Positions 43,621 through 52,430 of a stretch of 64,000 nucleotides of DNA are shown one piece after another. The stretch spans positions 124,001 to 188,000 of the forward strand of contig NZ_LIQI01000031.1 of the NCBI RefSeq assembly GCF_001418105.1, read 5' to 3'. The notes beneath the pieces are model-generated. The model was given only the letters and a program-made list of their open reading frames with translations. It searched no databases and was not told the origin of the DNA. The stretch is from Lacinutrix himadriensis (GTDB taxonomy: Bacteria; Bacteroidota; Bacteroidia; Flavobacteriales; Flavobacteriaceae). Each line of letters opens with the position of its first letter. Positions within the stretch are counted from its first letter, which is position 1. The translations under genes were made by a program, and so were the position numbers.

Positions 43621-44439
43621 ATGGGTGGAATTTTTACAGGAGAGCGATTAGAAACTTCAATATTTAATGGGAATACAATTAACCACTTGCATCGGTATGC
43701 AGTTGCAATGCATTTGGTTAAGGGTAAAACGGTTTTAGATATTGCTTCAGGAGAAGGGTATGGAAGTCATTTAATGAGTTTAGAATCTTTGAAAGTTTAT
43801 GGGGTAGATATAGATAAAGAATCGATTGATAGGGCTAAAATTAAATATAGTCGAGATAATTTAGAGTTTCTTGTCGGTTCGACAAGTGATATACCTCTAG
43901 ATACTAATAGTGTCGATGTTGTAATTAGCTATGAAACCATAGAACATCATGATGAGCATGAACAAATGATGACAGAAATAAAACGTGTTTTAAAACCAAA
44001 AGGGACACTAATCATTTCTTCACCTGATAAATATTTTTACTCGGATAAAAGAAACTATAATAATCCTTTTCACATAAAAGAATTATACAAGTCTGAATTC
44101 ACTGATTTACTCTCTAAATACTTTAAGATTTACAAGCTATATAGTCAAAGTTATATTTATGGAAGTTCACTAATTCTTGATGATACTAATCGTGAATATT
44201 TTAAATATTATACTGGTGATTATGCTAAAATACAAGCTACGGAATCTTATCCAAATTTTCTGATTGCTATATGTGCAGATGGTGATTTACAAAAAATAAG
44301 TAATTCAATCTATGAAGGTAGAAATCTAATAGAGAGTCAGGATTTAGAAAAGAGATTAAATTATGTTTATAACTCAAATACTTATAAAGTAGGTTCTTTT
44401 ATTTTAGCGCCTTTAAAATTTTTAAAACGGTTTTTTTAG
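43621..44439 (+). CDS. Class I SAM-dependent methyltransferase
   Basis: A 272-aa enzyme with SAM motif I in VLDIASGEGYGSHLM, acidic YGVDIDKESIDRAK, and VDVVISYETIEHHDEHEQMMTEIKRVLKPKGTLIISSPD. In polysaccharide loci such enzymes often cap the chain end or methylate sugars. Because Wzt here carries a terminal-binding domain, capping is an attractive but unproven role. The neighbours are a sulfotransferase and a GT2. Confidence 0.82.
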   Translation: MGGIFTGERLETSIFNGNTINHLHRYAVAMHLVKGKTVLDIASGEGYGSHLMSLESLKVYGVDIDKESIDRAKIKYSRDNLEFLVGSTSDIPLDTNSVDVVISYETIEHHDEHEQMMTEIKRVLKPKGTLIISSPDKYFYSDKRNYNNPFHIKELYKSEFTDLLSKYFKIYKLYSQSYIYGSSLILDDTNREYFKYYTGDYAKIQATESYPNFLIAICADGDLQKISNSIYEGRNLIESQDLEKRLNYVYNSNTYKVGSFILAPLKFLKRFF

Positions 44440-44452
44440 TTTGATTAACAAT

Positions 44453-45388
44453 ATGGAAAGGATTAATGTTGCGATAATATTAGTTACATACAACGGTATG
44501 CAATGGCTTAATACTTGTTTGCAAAGCTGTAAAAATTATTCTGTTATTATTGTTGATAATGCCTCTACCGACGAAACCGTTACTTTTATTCAAAATAATT
44601 ATCCAAATGTTACTTTATTAAAACAGACAAAAAACTTAGGTTTTGGACAAGCCAATAATTTAGGGATTCGTTATGCTTTAGACCAAGGAGCAGCACATGT
44701 GTTTTTGTTGAATCAAGATGCCTATTTAATAGGTAATGTTTTAGAGAATTTAATGACTTTTCAAAAAGCAAATCCAACATATGGCATATTAAGCCCAATT
44801 CATATTACTGGTGATAAGCAAAGATTAGACACCAATTTTTCTAAGTATATGTTAAAAGAAAAAACAGGAAAGTTTTATTCCGATTTTGTACTGGGTAATC
44901 CTTTGGCAAAGGTGTATGAGGTTCCTTTTGTAAATGCAGCAGCTTGGCTATTATCACGGGAATGTTTAGAAACTGTAGGTGGTTTTGATCCTTTGTTTTT
45001 TCATTATGGGGAAGACGATAATTATTGTCAAAGAATCATTTATCATGGTTTTAAAATAGGTGTTTTACCAAAAGTTTTCGTTATTCATGATAGAGGGAAT
45101 CGTGTTCAATTGCAGCCAGAAGTCTTTAGTAAACAATATTATAAAGAAATTGAGAAAAGTTACAAAGTTCGTTTTGCAAATATTTTATTAGATAATACTA
45201 TTAAATTAAAACGAGATAAGTTAAGTCGTACCATATTGAAGTTGCGCTTAAAAATTAAATTTCAAAGAGCTAGTTTACATGCACGCGAATTATCTCTATT
45301 AAAACAATTGCAACCTGCTATTGAGAAAAGTAGACAAATTAATAAAACAAAAGGTACTCATTATTTATACAAAAAAAACGGACACTAA
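44453..45388 (+). CDS. GT2 glycosyltransferase, rhamnosyltransferase-like
   Basis: A 311-aa GT-A enzyme. AIILVTYNGMQWL, IIVDNASTDETV, NLGFGQANNLGIRYALDQG and FLLNQDAYLI give the nucleotide and metal sites; GGFDPLFFHYGEDDNYCQRI is the acceptor-side ED motif. This pattern fits the rhamnosyltransferase-type GT2 group. I use the ATG at 44453; a TTG at 44441 would add four residues. Function within this polymer is unknown. Confidence 0.87.
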   Translation: MERINVAIILVTYNGMQWLNTCLQSCKNYSVIIVDNASTDETVTFIQNNYPNVTLLKQTKNLGFGQANNLGIRYALDQGAAHVFLLNQDAYLIGNVLENLMTFQKANPTYGILSPIHITGDKQRLDTNFSKYMLKEKTGKFYSDFVLGNPLAKVYEVPFVNAAAWLLSRECLETVGGFDPLFFHYGEDDNYCQRIIYHGFKIGVLPKVFVIHDRGNRVQLQPEVFSKQYYKEIEKSYKVRFANILLDNTIKLKRDKLSRTILKLRLKIKFQRASLHARELSLLKQLQPAIEKSRQINKTKGTHYLYKKNGH

Positions 45389-45578
45389 AGCATCCTTTCT
45401 TTTTGTTTTAGATAATTAGTAATTTCGTTATAATACATCCAAGATTTGTAATGCATTAAAGGTTCCGTTTTTAAGTTGAAATTGCAAGTTCTTAATTTAT
45501 TGAAAGAATGCTACTTTTTCTGTTTTTTAGTATTCTTTATTCCTTTGACTTTGTATATTAGTCGGGTAAATAGTACTC

Positions 45579-46547
45579 ATGTCAGAACAACCTTTAGTTT
45601 CTATACTTATCCCCACTTTTAACCGCGCAGATTTGTTAAGCGAAACACTAAATAGTGTTTTTGCGCAAACCTATACCAATTGGGAGTGTATTGTGGTAGA
45701 TGATGGTTCTACAGATGCTACAGCAGGCTTACTAGCCAGTTATATAGCTAAAGATTCTCGTTTTAAATATTACAAGCGCCCAGATACGTATTTGCCAGGA
45801 GGTAATGGTGCTAGAAATTATGGATTTGCATTGAGTAAAGGGGAGTTCATTCAATGGTTTGATGACGATGATGTGATGTTGCCTGATTTTTTAAATTTTA
45901 AGATAGCCTCTTTTAATGACACTTTGGAAATGGTTATTTGCTCTGGGAGTTATGTGGATGAGAACTTATCTAATCCTAAAAATATTGATTTAAGGTTACA
46001 AACGTTTTTGTATAAAGATTATGTTTTATGGCAATTTCGTGTTTTAACGCCTTCTATTTTATTTAGAAAGACCTTTTTAGAAGGTAAATTATTGTTTACC
46101 GATAAAATAATTAGAGGTCAAGAAACAGAGTTGTTCTCCCGTTTATTTTTTAAGTTGACTTCTGTGCATTATAAAATATTAAATGTACCATTATTTTTAT
46201 ACAGACAACACGAAACCACAAAGTCAGCTGAAAATAAGATTTATGTTCCTGCTTATAAATACTCACAAAGCTATATTAATATACAAAACCTGAAACGAGC
46301 GATAGAAATTAGAGATTGCCAATTAATAAATAGATGCTTTCAAACACTTATGGTGTATTTTTTTATGAGTTTAAAACATGGAGATTATAGCACGACAGCA
46401 TTTGTTTACAAGCAATTAGGTCCCCTTTTAAAATATGAAAATAAATTCATTTTTATGGAGTTTAAATTTATATGTGGTTTTTTGTTAAGGTTTAAAAGGT
46501 ATAGTTATAGAATTAATAAACGATGGAAAACTATGGAATTATGTTAG
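45579..46547 (+). CDS. GT2 glycosyltransferase (first of a tandem trio)
   Basis: A 322-aa GT-A enzyme starting SEQPLVSILIPTFNRADLL, with CIVVDDGSTDATAG, NGARNYGFALSKGEFIQWFDDDDVMLPDF and a later RGQETELFSRLFFK. It closely resembles the next two genes in its first 100 residues (TNWECIVVDDGSTD is shared with the second), so the trio probably arose by tandem duplication. About 190 bases precede it with no gene; an internal promoter there is possible. Substrate unknown. Confidence 0.88.
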   Translation: MSEQPLVSILIPTFNRADLLSETLNSVFAQTYTNWECIVVDDGSTDATAGLLASYIAKDSRFKYYKRPDTYLPGGNGARNYGFALSKGEFIQWFDDDDVMLPDFLNFKIASFNDTLEMVICSGSYVDENLSNPKNIDLRLQTFLYKDYVLWQFRVLTPSILFRKTFLEGKLLFTDKIIRGQETELFSRLFFKLTSVHYKILNVPLFLYRQHETTKSAENKIYVPAYKYSQSYINIQNLKRAIEIRDCQLINRCFQTLMVYFFMSLKHGDYSTTAFVYKQLGPLLKYENKFIFMEFKFICGFLLRFKRYSYRINKRWKTMELC

Positions 46548-47497
46548 AAACATCTTTAATTTCCATAATTATACCCACCTATAATCGTGCGCACATTATA
46601 GGAGAAACCTTAGATTCAATAATAGCCCAAACACATACCAATTGGGAGTGCATTGTAGTAGATGATGGTAGTACAGATACTACGTCAGAGGTTATGTCAA
46701 AGTATATAGCAAGTGATACTCGCTTTCGATATTATAATAGACCAAAAAATAAGCCCAAAGGGCCTTGTAGTTGTCGTAATTATGGTTTTGAAAAAAGCAA
46801 AGGAGACTATATTAATTTTTTTGATAGTGATGATTTGCTAAAGCCAGAGGCTTATACTAAAGCGATTAGTAGTTTTAAAACGGAAACGGATGCTGTGATC
46901 ATAAATACGGCTCTTATAGATTTTAAAACAAGTAAACATATAAGTACTAATAAAATATACTCTGATAATTTAATGATAGATTATTTTATAGGTAAGGTTA
47001 CTTTTTTAGTTTGCGGCCCTGTTTGGAAGCGTTCTTTTTTAAAGCAGCAGCCTTATTTGTTTGATGTAACTATTGGAAATGTAGATGACTGGGATTTTAA
47101 TTTGCGTATGCTGTATGCTAACCCTAAACTGGTTTATATAAATGAAGAATTAATTTATTATAGAAAAAATCATGGTTCATTTTCTGAAGAAGTAAGGAAA
47201 TTAAATAAAGAGGAGATTATTTCCGATTTTAAAGCAAGAAAGAAACAATTACAGTTAATTGAAGATTACGGTATAAAACCTAATGATGCAATTAAAAACT
47301 ATATAATTAATAGGTATTCCAAACATTTAAAGATTGCTTTAAGACGTAATGATTCTTCTAAGTATTTAATATTTAGAAAATTGATTGGCCAGTCGTTAGC
47401 TTTTAAGTATTATTCTCAAGCATTAAGTTTTATTTTTGGTTTTATACTTTTTATAACTTTTAAAAGAGGAATTAAATATATAACATTTAGATTGTAA
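46541..47497 (+). CDS. GT2 glycosyltransferase (second of the trio)
   Basis: About 318 aa, with SLISIIIPTYNRAHIIGETL, CIVVDDGSTDTTSE, CSCRNYGFEKSKGDYINFFDSDDLLKPE and NVDDWDFNLRML. The ATG at 46541 gives a 7-base overlap with the upstream gene; an ATG at 46523 would overlap 25 bases. The C-terminus ends in a hydrophobic stretch (FIFGFILFITFKRG) that may touch the membrane. Substrate unknown. Confidence 0.86.
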   Translation: MLETSLISIIIPTYNRAHIIGETLDSIIAQTHTNWECIVVDDGSTDTTSEVMSKYIASDTRFRYYNRPKNKPKGPCSCRNYGFEKSKGDYINFFDSDDLLKPEAYTKAISSFKTETDAVIINTALIDFKTSKHISTNKIYSDNLMIDYFIGKVTFLVCGPVWKRSFLKQQPYLFDVTIGNVDDWDFNLRMLYANPKLVYINEELIYYRKNHGSFSEEVRKLNKEEIISDFKARKKQLQLIEDYGIKPNDAIKNYIINRYSKHLKIALRRNDSSKYLIFRKLIGQSLAFKYYSQALSFIFGFILFITFKRGIKYITFRL

Positions 47498-47501
47498 ATT
47501 A

Positions 47502-48410
47502 ATGATGAAGCCTTTAGTAACAGTTATTATACCTACATTCAATAGGGCAGGATATGTTATTGACACATTGAAATCAATAGCCCAACAAACTTATAAGCAT
47601 TTTGAGTGTTTAATAATTGATGATGGGAGTACAGACAAAACGAAAGAAGTTGTACTTAGTTTTTGTGAAAAAGATTCCAGATTTAAATATTTAACAAGGC
47701 CTGTAGACTTACCAAAAGGAGCTAACTCTTGTCGTAATTTTGGAGTGAATAATAGCAAAGGCATTTTTATTGCATTTTGTGATGATGATGATTTTTGGGT
47801 TCCCGAAAAGTTAGAAATACAATTAGCTGTTTTTTATGAAAAACCGGATGTTTTTGTGGTAACCGGTGATATTGAATATGTTGATAAAAATGGAGTTAAG
47901 ATAAATAGAATAAAATCACATTATCCTCATAATCAAGGTTGTGTTTTTGAGAAATTCTTGATAAAGAATAGAACTTCTATGGTTACGCCTTTATTAAAAA
48001 AAGAAGTTTTTGAAAAGGTAGGTATCTTTAATACTCATTTTGTTATTGCTGAAGATTGGGAATTTTGGAGGCGTGTTAGTTATTATTATAAGTTTTATAG
48101 CATTAATAAAGTCTTGGCTCTAGTTAGATTACATGGAGAAAATATTTCAAAATCAAGATCAGGAAAACCTTTTGAGAATTATAAATTGTATAGAAAACTG
48201 ACAAAATCTTTGTTAAAATGGGGGAAGAATAGATTTGAACCCACTGATTACAAGTTAATATATAAAATGGAATGGAAAACGTATAGGAAACTTATGGGTA
48301 ATCATTATCCTGGAATTTTAAAAAAAGGTGCGTTTTTATTAAAAGTCTTCCTTGGTAGTATTACTGATGGATTTCATTTAATATATTTAATAATGAGATT
48401 TGCTAGGTAA
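47502..48410 (+). CDS. GT2 glycosyltransferase (third of the trio)
   Basis: A 302-aa GT-A enzyme: PLVTVIIPTFNRAGYVIDTL, CLIIDDGSTDKTKE, GANSCRNFGVNNSKGIFIAFCDDDDFWVPEKL and FVIAEDWEFWRRV. It is 4 bases after the second gene of the trio. Met2 is an equally good start. Downstream is a gap of about 376 bases with a possible gene remnant, so it may end a transcription unit. Confidence 0.87.
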   Translation: MMKPLVTVIIPTFNRAGYVIDTLKSIAQQTYKHFECLIIDDGSTDKTKEVVLSFCEKDSRFKYLTRPVDLPKGANSCRNFGVNNSKGIFIAFCDDDDFWVPEKLEIQLAVFYEKPDVFVVTGDIEYVDKNGVKINRIKSHYPHNQGCVFEKFLIKNRTSMVTPLLKKEVFEKVGIFNTHFVIAEDWEFWRRVSYYYKFYSINKVLALVRLHGENISKSRSGKPFENYKLYRKLTKSLLKWGKNRFEPTDYKLIYKMEWKTYRKLMGNHYPGILKKGAFLLKVFLGSITDGFHLIYLIMRFAR

Positions 48411-48786
48411 TACGAAAGCCGTAAAATTTGTTTCTATGCAGATGGATGGTCTAAAACGAATAATGTTAGAAGAAGTAGTTAGTATTATAACAGGATAATG
48501 GAGAAAAATAAATTTTGAATTAATTCTCTTTTATTTTAAAAAACCTCTACTGTTAATAGATGAAAAATACACAAAAAAAGGAGGTAAATATGCAGATAAA
48601 GCAATGTTTTTGTGGTGATTAAGTGATCTTAAAATTCCACTTAAATTAAAATTGTATTATTGGCTTACCAAATTGCCGGAAATATAAAATAAGTACTTTT
48701 TTAATTTAGCATAAACTTATCTAACTTTAATTATTGTAATAAGATATTTCCATTTATATTTAGCGTGTAACGTTACTTAACACATT
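48411..48786. other. 376-bp gap between glycosyltransferase and sulfotransferase genes
   Basis: No intact gene is present. One plus-strand frame carries a possible degraded coding sequence up to 48687 (listed separately). The remaining 100 bases before the gene at 48787 are A+T-rich and may hold a promoter. Confidence 0.5.
48436..48687 (+). pseudogene. Possible gene remnant with in-frame stops
   Basis: In one plus frame the sequence reads through about 84 codons with only two internal stops (TAA at 48496, TGA at 48616) before ending at 48685. Between them it looks protein-like: INFELILFYFKKPLLL, TKKGGKYADKAMFLW, then IPLKLKLYYWLTKLPE. The TGA follows TGG, so one base change would give WW. 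I do not recognise the family. Chance openness in A+T-rich DNA is the alternative. Confidence 0.3.
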
Positions 48787-49422
48787 ATGCTATTTAAAAG
48801 TCGTCAAACCAAAATATTTTGTATAGGACAAAACAAAACAGGTACTACTACTATAGAAACTGTTTTAAAGAGTTTTAATTACCGATTAGGAAACCAAGTA
48901 AAAGGAGAATGGCTCTTAAATTCATGGTACGAAAGAGATTTTAAAAAGATTATTAAGTTTTGTAAAACAGCAGAAGCTTTTCAAGATGTGCCATTTTCAT
49001 TGCCTTATACGTATCAACACTTAGATGTAGCATTTCCAAAGGCTAAATTTATTTTAACAGAAAGGGATTCTGACGAGCAGTGGTACCAATCAATGGTTAA
49101 GTTTCATACGAAACTATTTGGAAATGGAAATCATACGCCTACTTGGGAAGATTTAAAATTAGCAAGATATAGGTATGAAGGCTATATGGCTGATGTAAGA
49201 AGAAAAGTGCATAGTATTACTGAGGGCGAAGAACCTTATGACGCGATTAAATTAAAGCATTTTTATAATACTCATAATGCTTCTGTAAAAAACTATTTTA
49301 AAAGTAGACCAGAAAAATTGTTAATTATTAACGTTGCCAATGCTAAAGATTATGGTAAATTATGTGCTTTTTTAAACCAACCAAAACAAGGAGATGATTT
49401 TCCTTGGGAAAATAGAACATAA
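48787..49422 (+). CDS. Sulfotransferase-family protein
   Basis: A 211-aa protein starting MLFKSRQTKIFCIGQNKTGTTTIE. The GQNKTGTTT loop is the PAPS 5'-site of a sulfotransferase branch common in bacteria, and AKFILTERDSDEQWYQS is the second, modified phosphate-binding motif (E-R-D in place of R-N-P). It is short but complete. It is followed after 9 bases by the DegT aminotransferase. Sulfation of an amino or hydroxyl group of the polymer is inferred. Confidence 0.78.
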   Translation: MLFKSRQTKIFCIGQNKTGTTTIETVLKSFNYRLGNQVKGEWLLNSWYERDFKKIIKFCKTAEAFQDVPFSLPYTYQHLDVAFPKAKFILTERDSDEQWYQSMVKFHTKLFGNGNHTPTWEDLKLARYRYEGYMADVRRKVHSITEGEEPYDAIKLKHFYNTHNASVKNYFKSRPEKLLIINVANAKDYGKLCAFLNQPKQGDDFPWENRT

Positions 49423-49431
49423 GAAACGATT

Positions 49432-50511
49432 ATGATGATTAACGTAACTAAAACTTTTTTACCAGCTCAAGAAGAATATCAAGCTGTTTTACAACGTGCT
49501 TGGGAAACTGGCTGGATGACGAATAGAGGGGTTTTAGTACAAGAGTTAGAGGCTACATTAATATCTTATTTGGGTGTAAAAAATATAATTGCTACCACCA
49601 ATGGTACGCTGCCTTTACAAATAGCCATTAAAGCTTTAGAATTATCAGGCGAAATCATTACCACCCCTTTTAGTTATGTAGCCACTACAAGCAGTATTGT
49701 TTGGGAAGGCTGTACGCCAATTTTTGTCGATATTCATCCAGAGTTTTTAACGATAGATGAAACCAAAATAGAGGCAGCCATCACACCAAAAACCAGCGCT
49801 ATTTTAGCAACCCATGTTTTTGGAAACCCTTGTCATGTAGAAGCTATTGCATCTATTGCTAAAAAACACAACTTAAAAGTAATTTATGATGCCGCACATT
49901 GTTTTGGTGTAAAGTATAAAGAGAAAAGCATTTTTAATTATGGGGATGTAAGTACCTGTAGTTTTCATGCTACGAAACTTTTTCATACCGGAGAAGGAGG
50001 TGCTATGTTTGCTAATAATGAAACCATACATAAAAAATTGTACTACCATCATAATTTTGGTCATGATGGTCCTGAGGCTTTTCAAGGTATTGGTATTAAT
50101 GCTAAAATGAGTGAACCTCAGGCCGCAATGGGACTAGCTGTGATTCCTTATATGGATGTAATTATTGAATCTAGAAAAAATACTGTCACTTATTATAATT
50201 CTAAGTTAGATTTAAGTAAATTAAAACCACTAAAAATTAGAGAGCACACGCAATGGAATTTTTGTTATTATCCTATAATTTTTGAAAGTGAAGCACAATT
50301 ATTAAAAGTAAAACAAGCTTTAGAAAAACAAAAAATATTTCCAAGAAGGTATTTTTTTCCAAGTTTACATACCTTACCCTATGTAGAAGTTGCTACGGTT
50401 CCTATTTCTGATTGTATATCTAAACAAATATTGTGTTTGCCACTTAGTTATAACTTGGAGAAGGTTCAGTTAGATACAATAATAAATATCATAAATAAAG
50501 CAATCAAATAG
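49432..50511 (+). CDS. DegT/DnrJ/EryC1 aminotransferase
   Basis: A 359-aa PLP-dependent sugar aminotransferase. Recognisable segments are TNGTLPLQIAIKAL, TPFSYVATTSSIVWEGCTPIFVDI, IYDAAHCFGV (PLP-binding Asp), CSFHATKLFHTGEGGAMF (catalytic Lys in HATK) and the acceptor loop NAKMSEPQAAMGLAV. It turns a keto-nucleotide sugar into an amino sugar. No keto-sugar-forming 4,6-dehydratase was identified in this window, so the substrate must be made elsewhere or to the right. Confidence 0.92.
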   Translation: MMINVTKTFLPAQEEYQAVLQRAWETGWMTNRGVLVQELEATLISYLGVKNIIATTNGTLPLQIAIKALELSGEIITTPFSYVATTSSIVWEGCTPIFVDIHPEFLTIDETKIEAAITPKTSAILATHVFGNPCHVEAIASIAKKHNLKVIYDAAHCFGVKYKEKSIFNYGDVSTCSFHATKLFHTGEGGAMFANNETIHKKLYYHHNFGHDGPEAFQGIGINAKMSEPQAAMGLAVIPYMDVIIESRKNTVTYYNSKLDLSKLKPLKIREHTQWNFCYYPIIFESEAQLLKVKQALEKQKIFPRRYFFPSLHTLPYVEVATVPISDCISKQILCLPLSYNLEKVQLDTIINIINKAIK

Positions 50512-50517
50512 GTTTTA

Positions 50518-51399
50518 ATGAAAGATAAATCTCCTTTTTTTATATTAGCAAACCCAAGAAGTGGGTCTTCATTATTGCGTATTATTTGTGATAGTCATCC
50601 CGAAATTGCTGTACCACCAGAATCTGGTTTTTTAGAATGGTGGTATACTAAATATAAAAATTGGGAAATTAAAGATTCTAAAACAGAAGCTAAGGTTAAT
50701 GCATTCTGTGAAGATTTAAAATCCTCACGAAAATTCGAAACTTGGATTTTTAATTTTGAATCTTTAAAAAAAATGATTTTAAATCGGCAGCCTGAAAATT
50801 ATAACGAGTTAATAAATCTAGTATATATCAACTACGGAAAAAATCAAGGTAAAGAAGTTAAAGTTTGGGGAGATAAAAATAACTATTACATAAAAAAACT
50901 AAAAGACATATACACTATTTTTCCAAACGCTAAATGGATTCATTTAATAAGAGATGGTAGAGATGTTGCATGCTCATATTTGGAATTGAATAAAAGAAAA
51001 CTTAAAAGTAAATATGCCCCAGTTTTGCCAAATGAAATTATTGATATAGCTAACGAGTGGGATGAAAATAATTTAAACATTTCTAGTTTTTTTAATTCTA
51101 TATTAAAAAAGAATACTTTGGTTGTTAAGTATGAGGATGTTGTTTTAAATAATAAATATGAAGTAAAACGTATTTGTGAATTTTTAAACGTAGAGGTTAA
51201 TGAGAAAATGTATCATTATTATCTTATAAATAAAGAAAAAAATATAGAACCGGTAGAGTTTTTAGAATGGAAATCTAAGACGTTAACAAATCTAGATAAA
51301 ACTAATATAGGAAAGTATAAAGAAATTCTAACAAGTGTTGATATCCATGAGTTTAATCAAGTTGCTAAATCAAGCTTAGAGAAGTTTAATTATGAGTGA
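50518..51399 (+). CDS. Sulfotransferase
   Basis: A 293-aa protein with FFILANPRSGSSLLRIICDSH (PAPS 5'-loop with PRSGSS) and AKWIHLIRDGRDVACSYLEL (3'-phosphate motif), the layout of Sulfotransfer_1/3 enzymes. The spacing between the two motifs and the C-terminal NTLVVKYEDVVLN also fit. The end overlaps the next GT2 gene by 8 bases. Third sulfotransferase of the locus. Confidence 0.9.
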   Translation: MKDKSPFFILANPRSGSSLLRIICDSHPEIAVPPESGFLEWWYTKYKNWEIKDSKTEAKVNAFCEDLKSSRKFETWIFNFESLKKMILNRQPENYNELINLVYINYGKNQGKEVKVWGDKNNYYIKKLKDIYTIFPNAKWIHLIRDGRDVACSYLELNKRKLKSKYAPVLPNEIIDIANEWDENNLNISSFFNSILKKNTLVVKYEDVVLNNKYEVKRICEFLNVEVNEKMYHYYLINKEKNIEPVEFLEWKSKTLTNLDKTNIGKYKEILTSVDIHEFNQVAKSSLEKFNYE

Positions 51400-52387
51400 A
51401 ACAAAAAATATAATGTTAAGTGTTCGATTAATGACATTTATGCATGATGCATTCATTTTGGAAGCTTTAAAAAGTATAGATATTCAAGAAACAAATTTTT
51501 ATTTTGAAGTTGTTATTGGTGATGATTTTTCTACAGATAAGACATTAGAAATTATTAAAAATTATGAATTCCAAAATGCAAATATTAAAGTTGTTATTTT
51601 AAATAGACAAAAGGGAGATGATTATTCTATTAAAAGGGAAAGACTAGGGAGGATATATAATTTTATTAATATTTTAGACAACTGCAAAGGCAAGTATGTT
51701 GCTCTTTTAGATGGGGATGATTATTGGGTAGATCCACTAAAATTACAAAAGCAAGTAGATTTTTTAGAAGCCAATCCAGAGTATGAAGTTTGTTTTACAA
51801 ATATATGCATTGTTGATGAAAATGATAGCATTACAAAACAAGCTTTAATTACGGATAATCGTAAAACAGATTACAAACGAAAAGATTTGCCTATTTGGGC
51901 GCCAACTTTAACTCGCGTTTTTAAAAATAGAGATTTTAGTACAGTACCTTCTGCTCCAGGTTTAGATACGGTTATGTTGTTATGGCAATCTCAGTTTGGT
52001 AAAATAAAATTTATAAATGAGGTTAGTGGTGCATATAGAAAACATCAAGGTGGGATTTATAGTGCTATATCAAAAGTAAAGCAGAAAGAACATCAATTAA
52101 CTACGCTTTTAGTTAGTTTAAGTATTATAGAAGCTAATTTATATGCTAAATACTTTGGGATGTTGTTTAAACAACTAATAGAAATTAAGACTTTAGACAA
52201 GCTATTCTATAAAAAGAATAAACAATTAATTCAAGATGCCTTTGTAAAGTATAATACACAAATGTCTTTTAAATTAAGATTAAGTATCCATTTTGCTTTT
52301 GTTTTAGCTTCTTTGCCAGTAAATTATAAGCAATTAACTATAAAAAAATATTGTTTTAAAGTTTTAGACCATATGTTTATTTACTAA
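51392..52387 (+). CDS. GT2 glycosyltransferase
   Basis: A 331-aa GT-A enzyme. SVRLMTFMHDAFI, VVIGDDFSTDKTLE, YVALLDGDDYWVDPLKLQKQVDFLEANPEYEVCFTN is the typical metal and acceptor region of bacterial capsule GT2s. A hydrophobic C-terminal segment (LRLSIHFAFVLASLP) may associate with the membrane. It is translationally coupled to the upstream sulfotransferase, hinting that they act on the same residue. Confidence 0.87.
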   Translation: MSETKNIMLSVRLMTFMHDAFILEALKSIDIQETNFYFEVVIGDDFSTDKTLEIIKNYEFQNANIKVVILNRQKGDDYSIKRERLGRIYNFINILDNCKGKYVALLDGDDYWVDPLKLQKQVDFLEANPEYEVCFTNICIVDENDSITKQALITDNRKTDYKRKDLPIWAPTLTRVFKNRDFSTVPSAPGLDTVMLLWQSQFGKIKFINEVSGAYRKHQGGIYSAISKVKQKEHQLTTLLVSLSIIEANLYAKYFGMLFKQLIEIKTLDKLFYKKNKQLIQDAFVKYNTQMSFKLRLSIHFAFVLASLPVNYKQLTIKKYCFKVLDHMFIY

Positions 52388-52430
52388 ACTATTTTAATTA
52401 CTTTAGATATCTTCAATAATATATTCAAAA

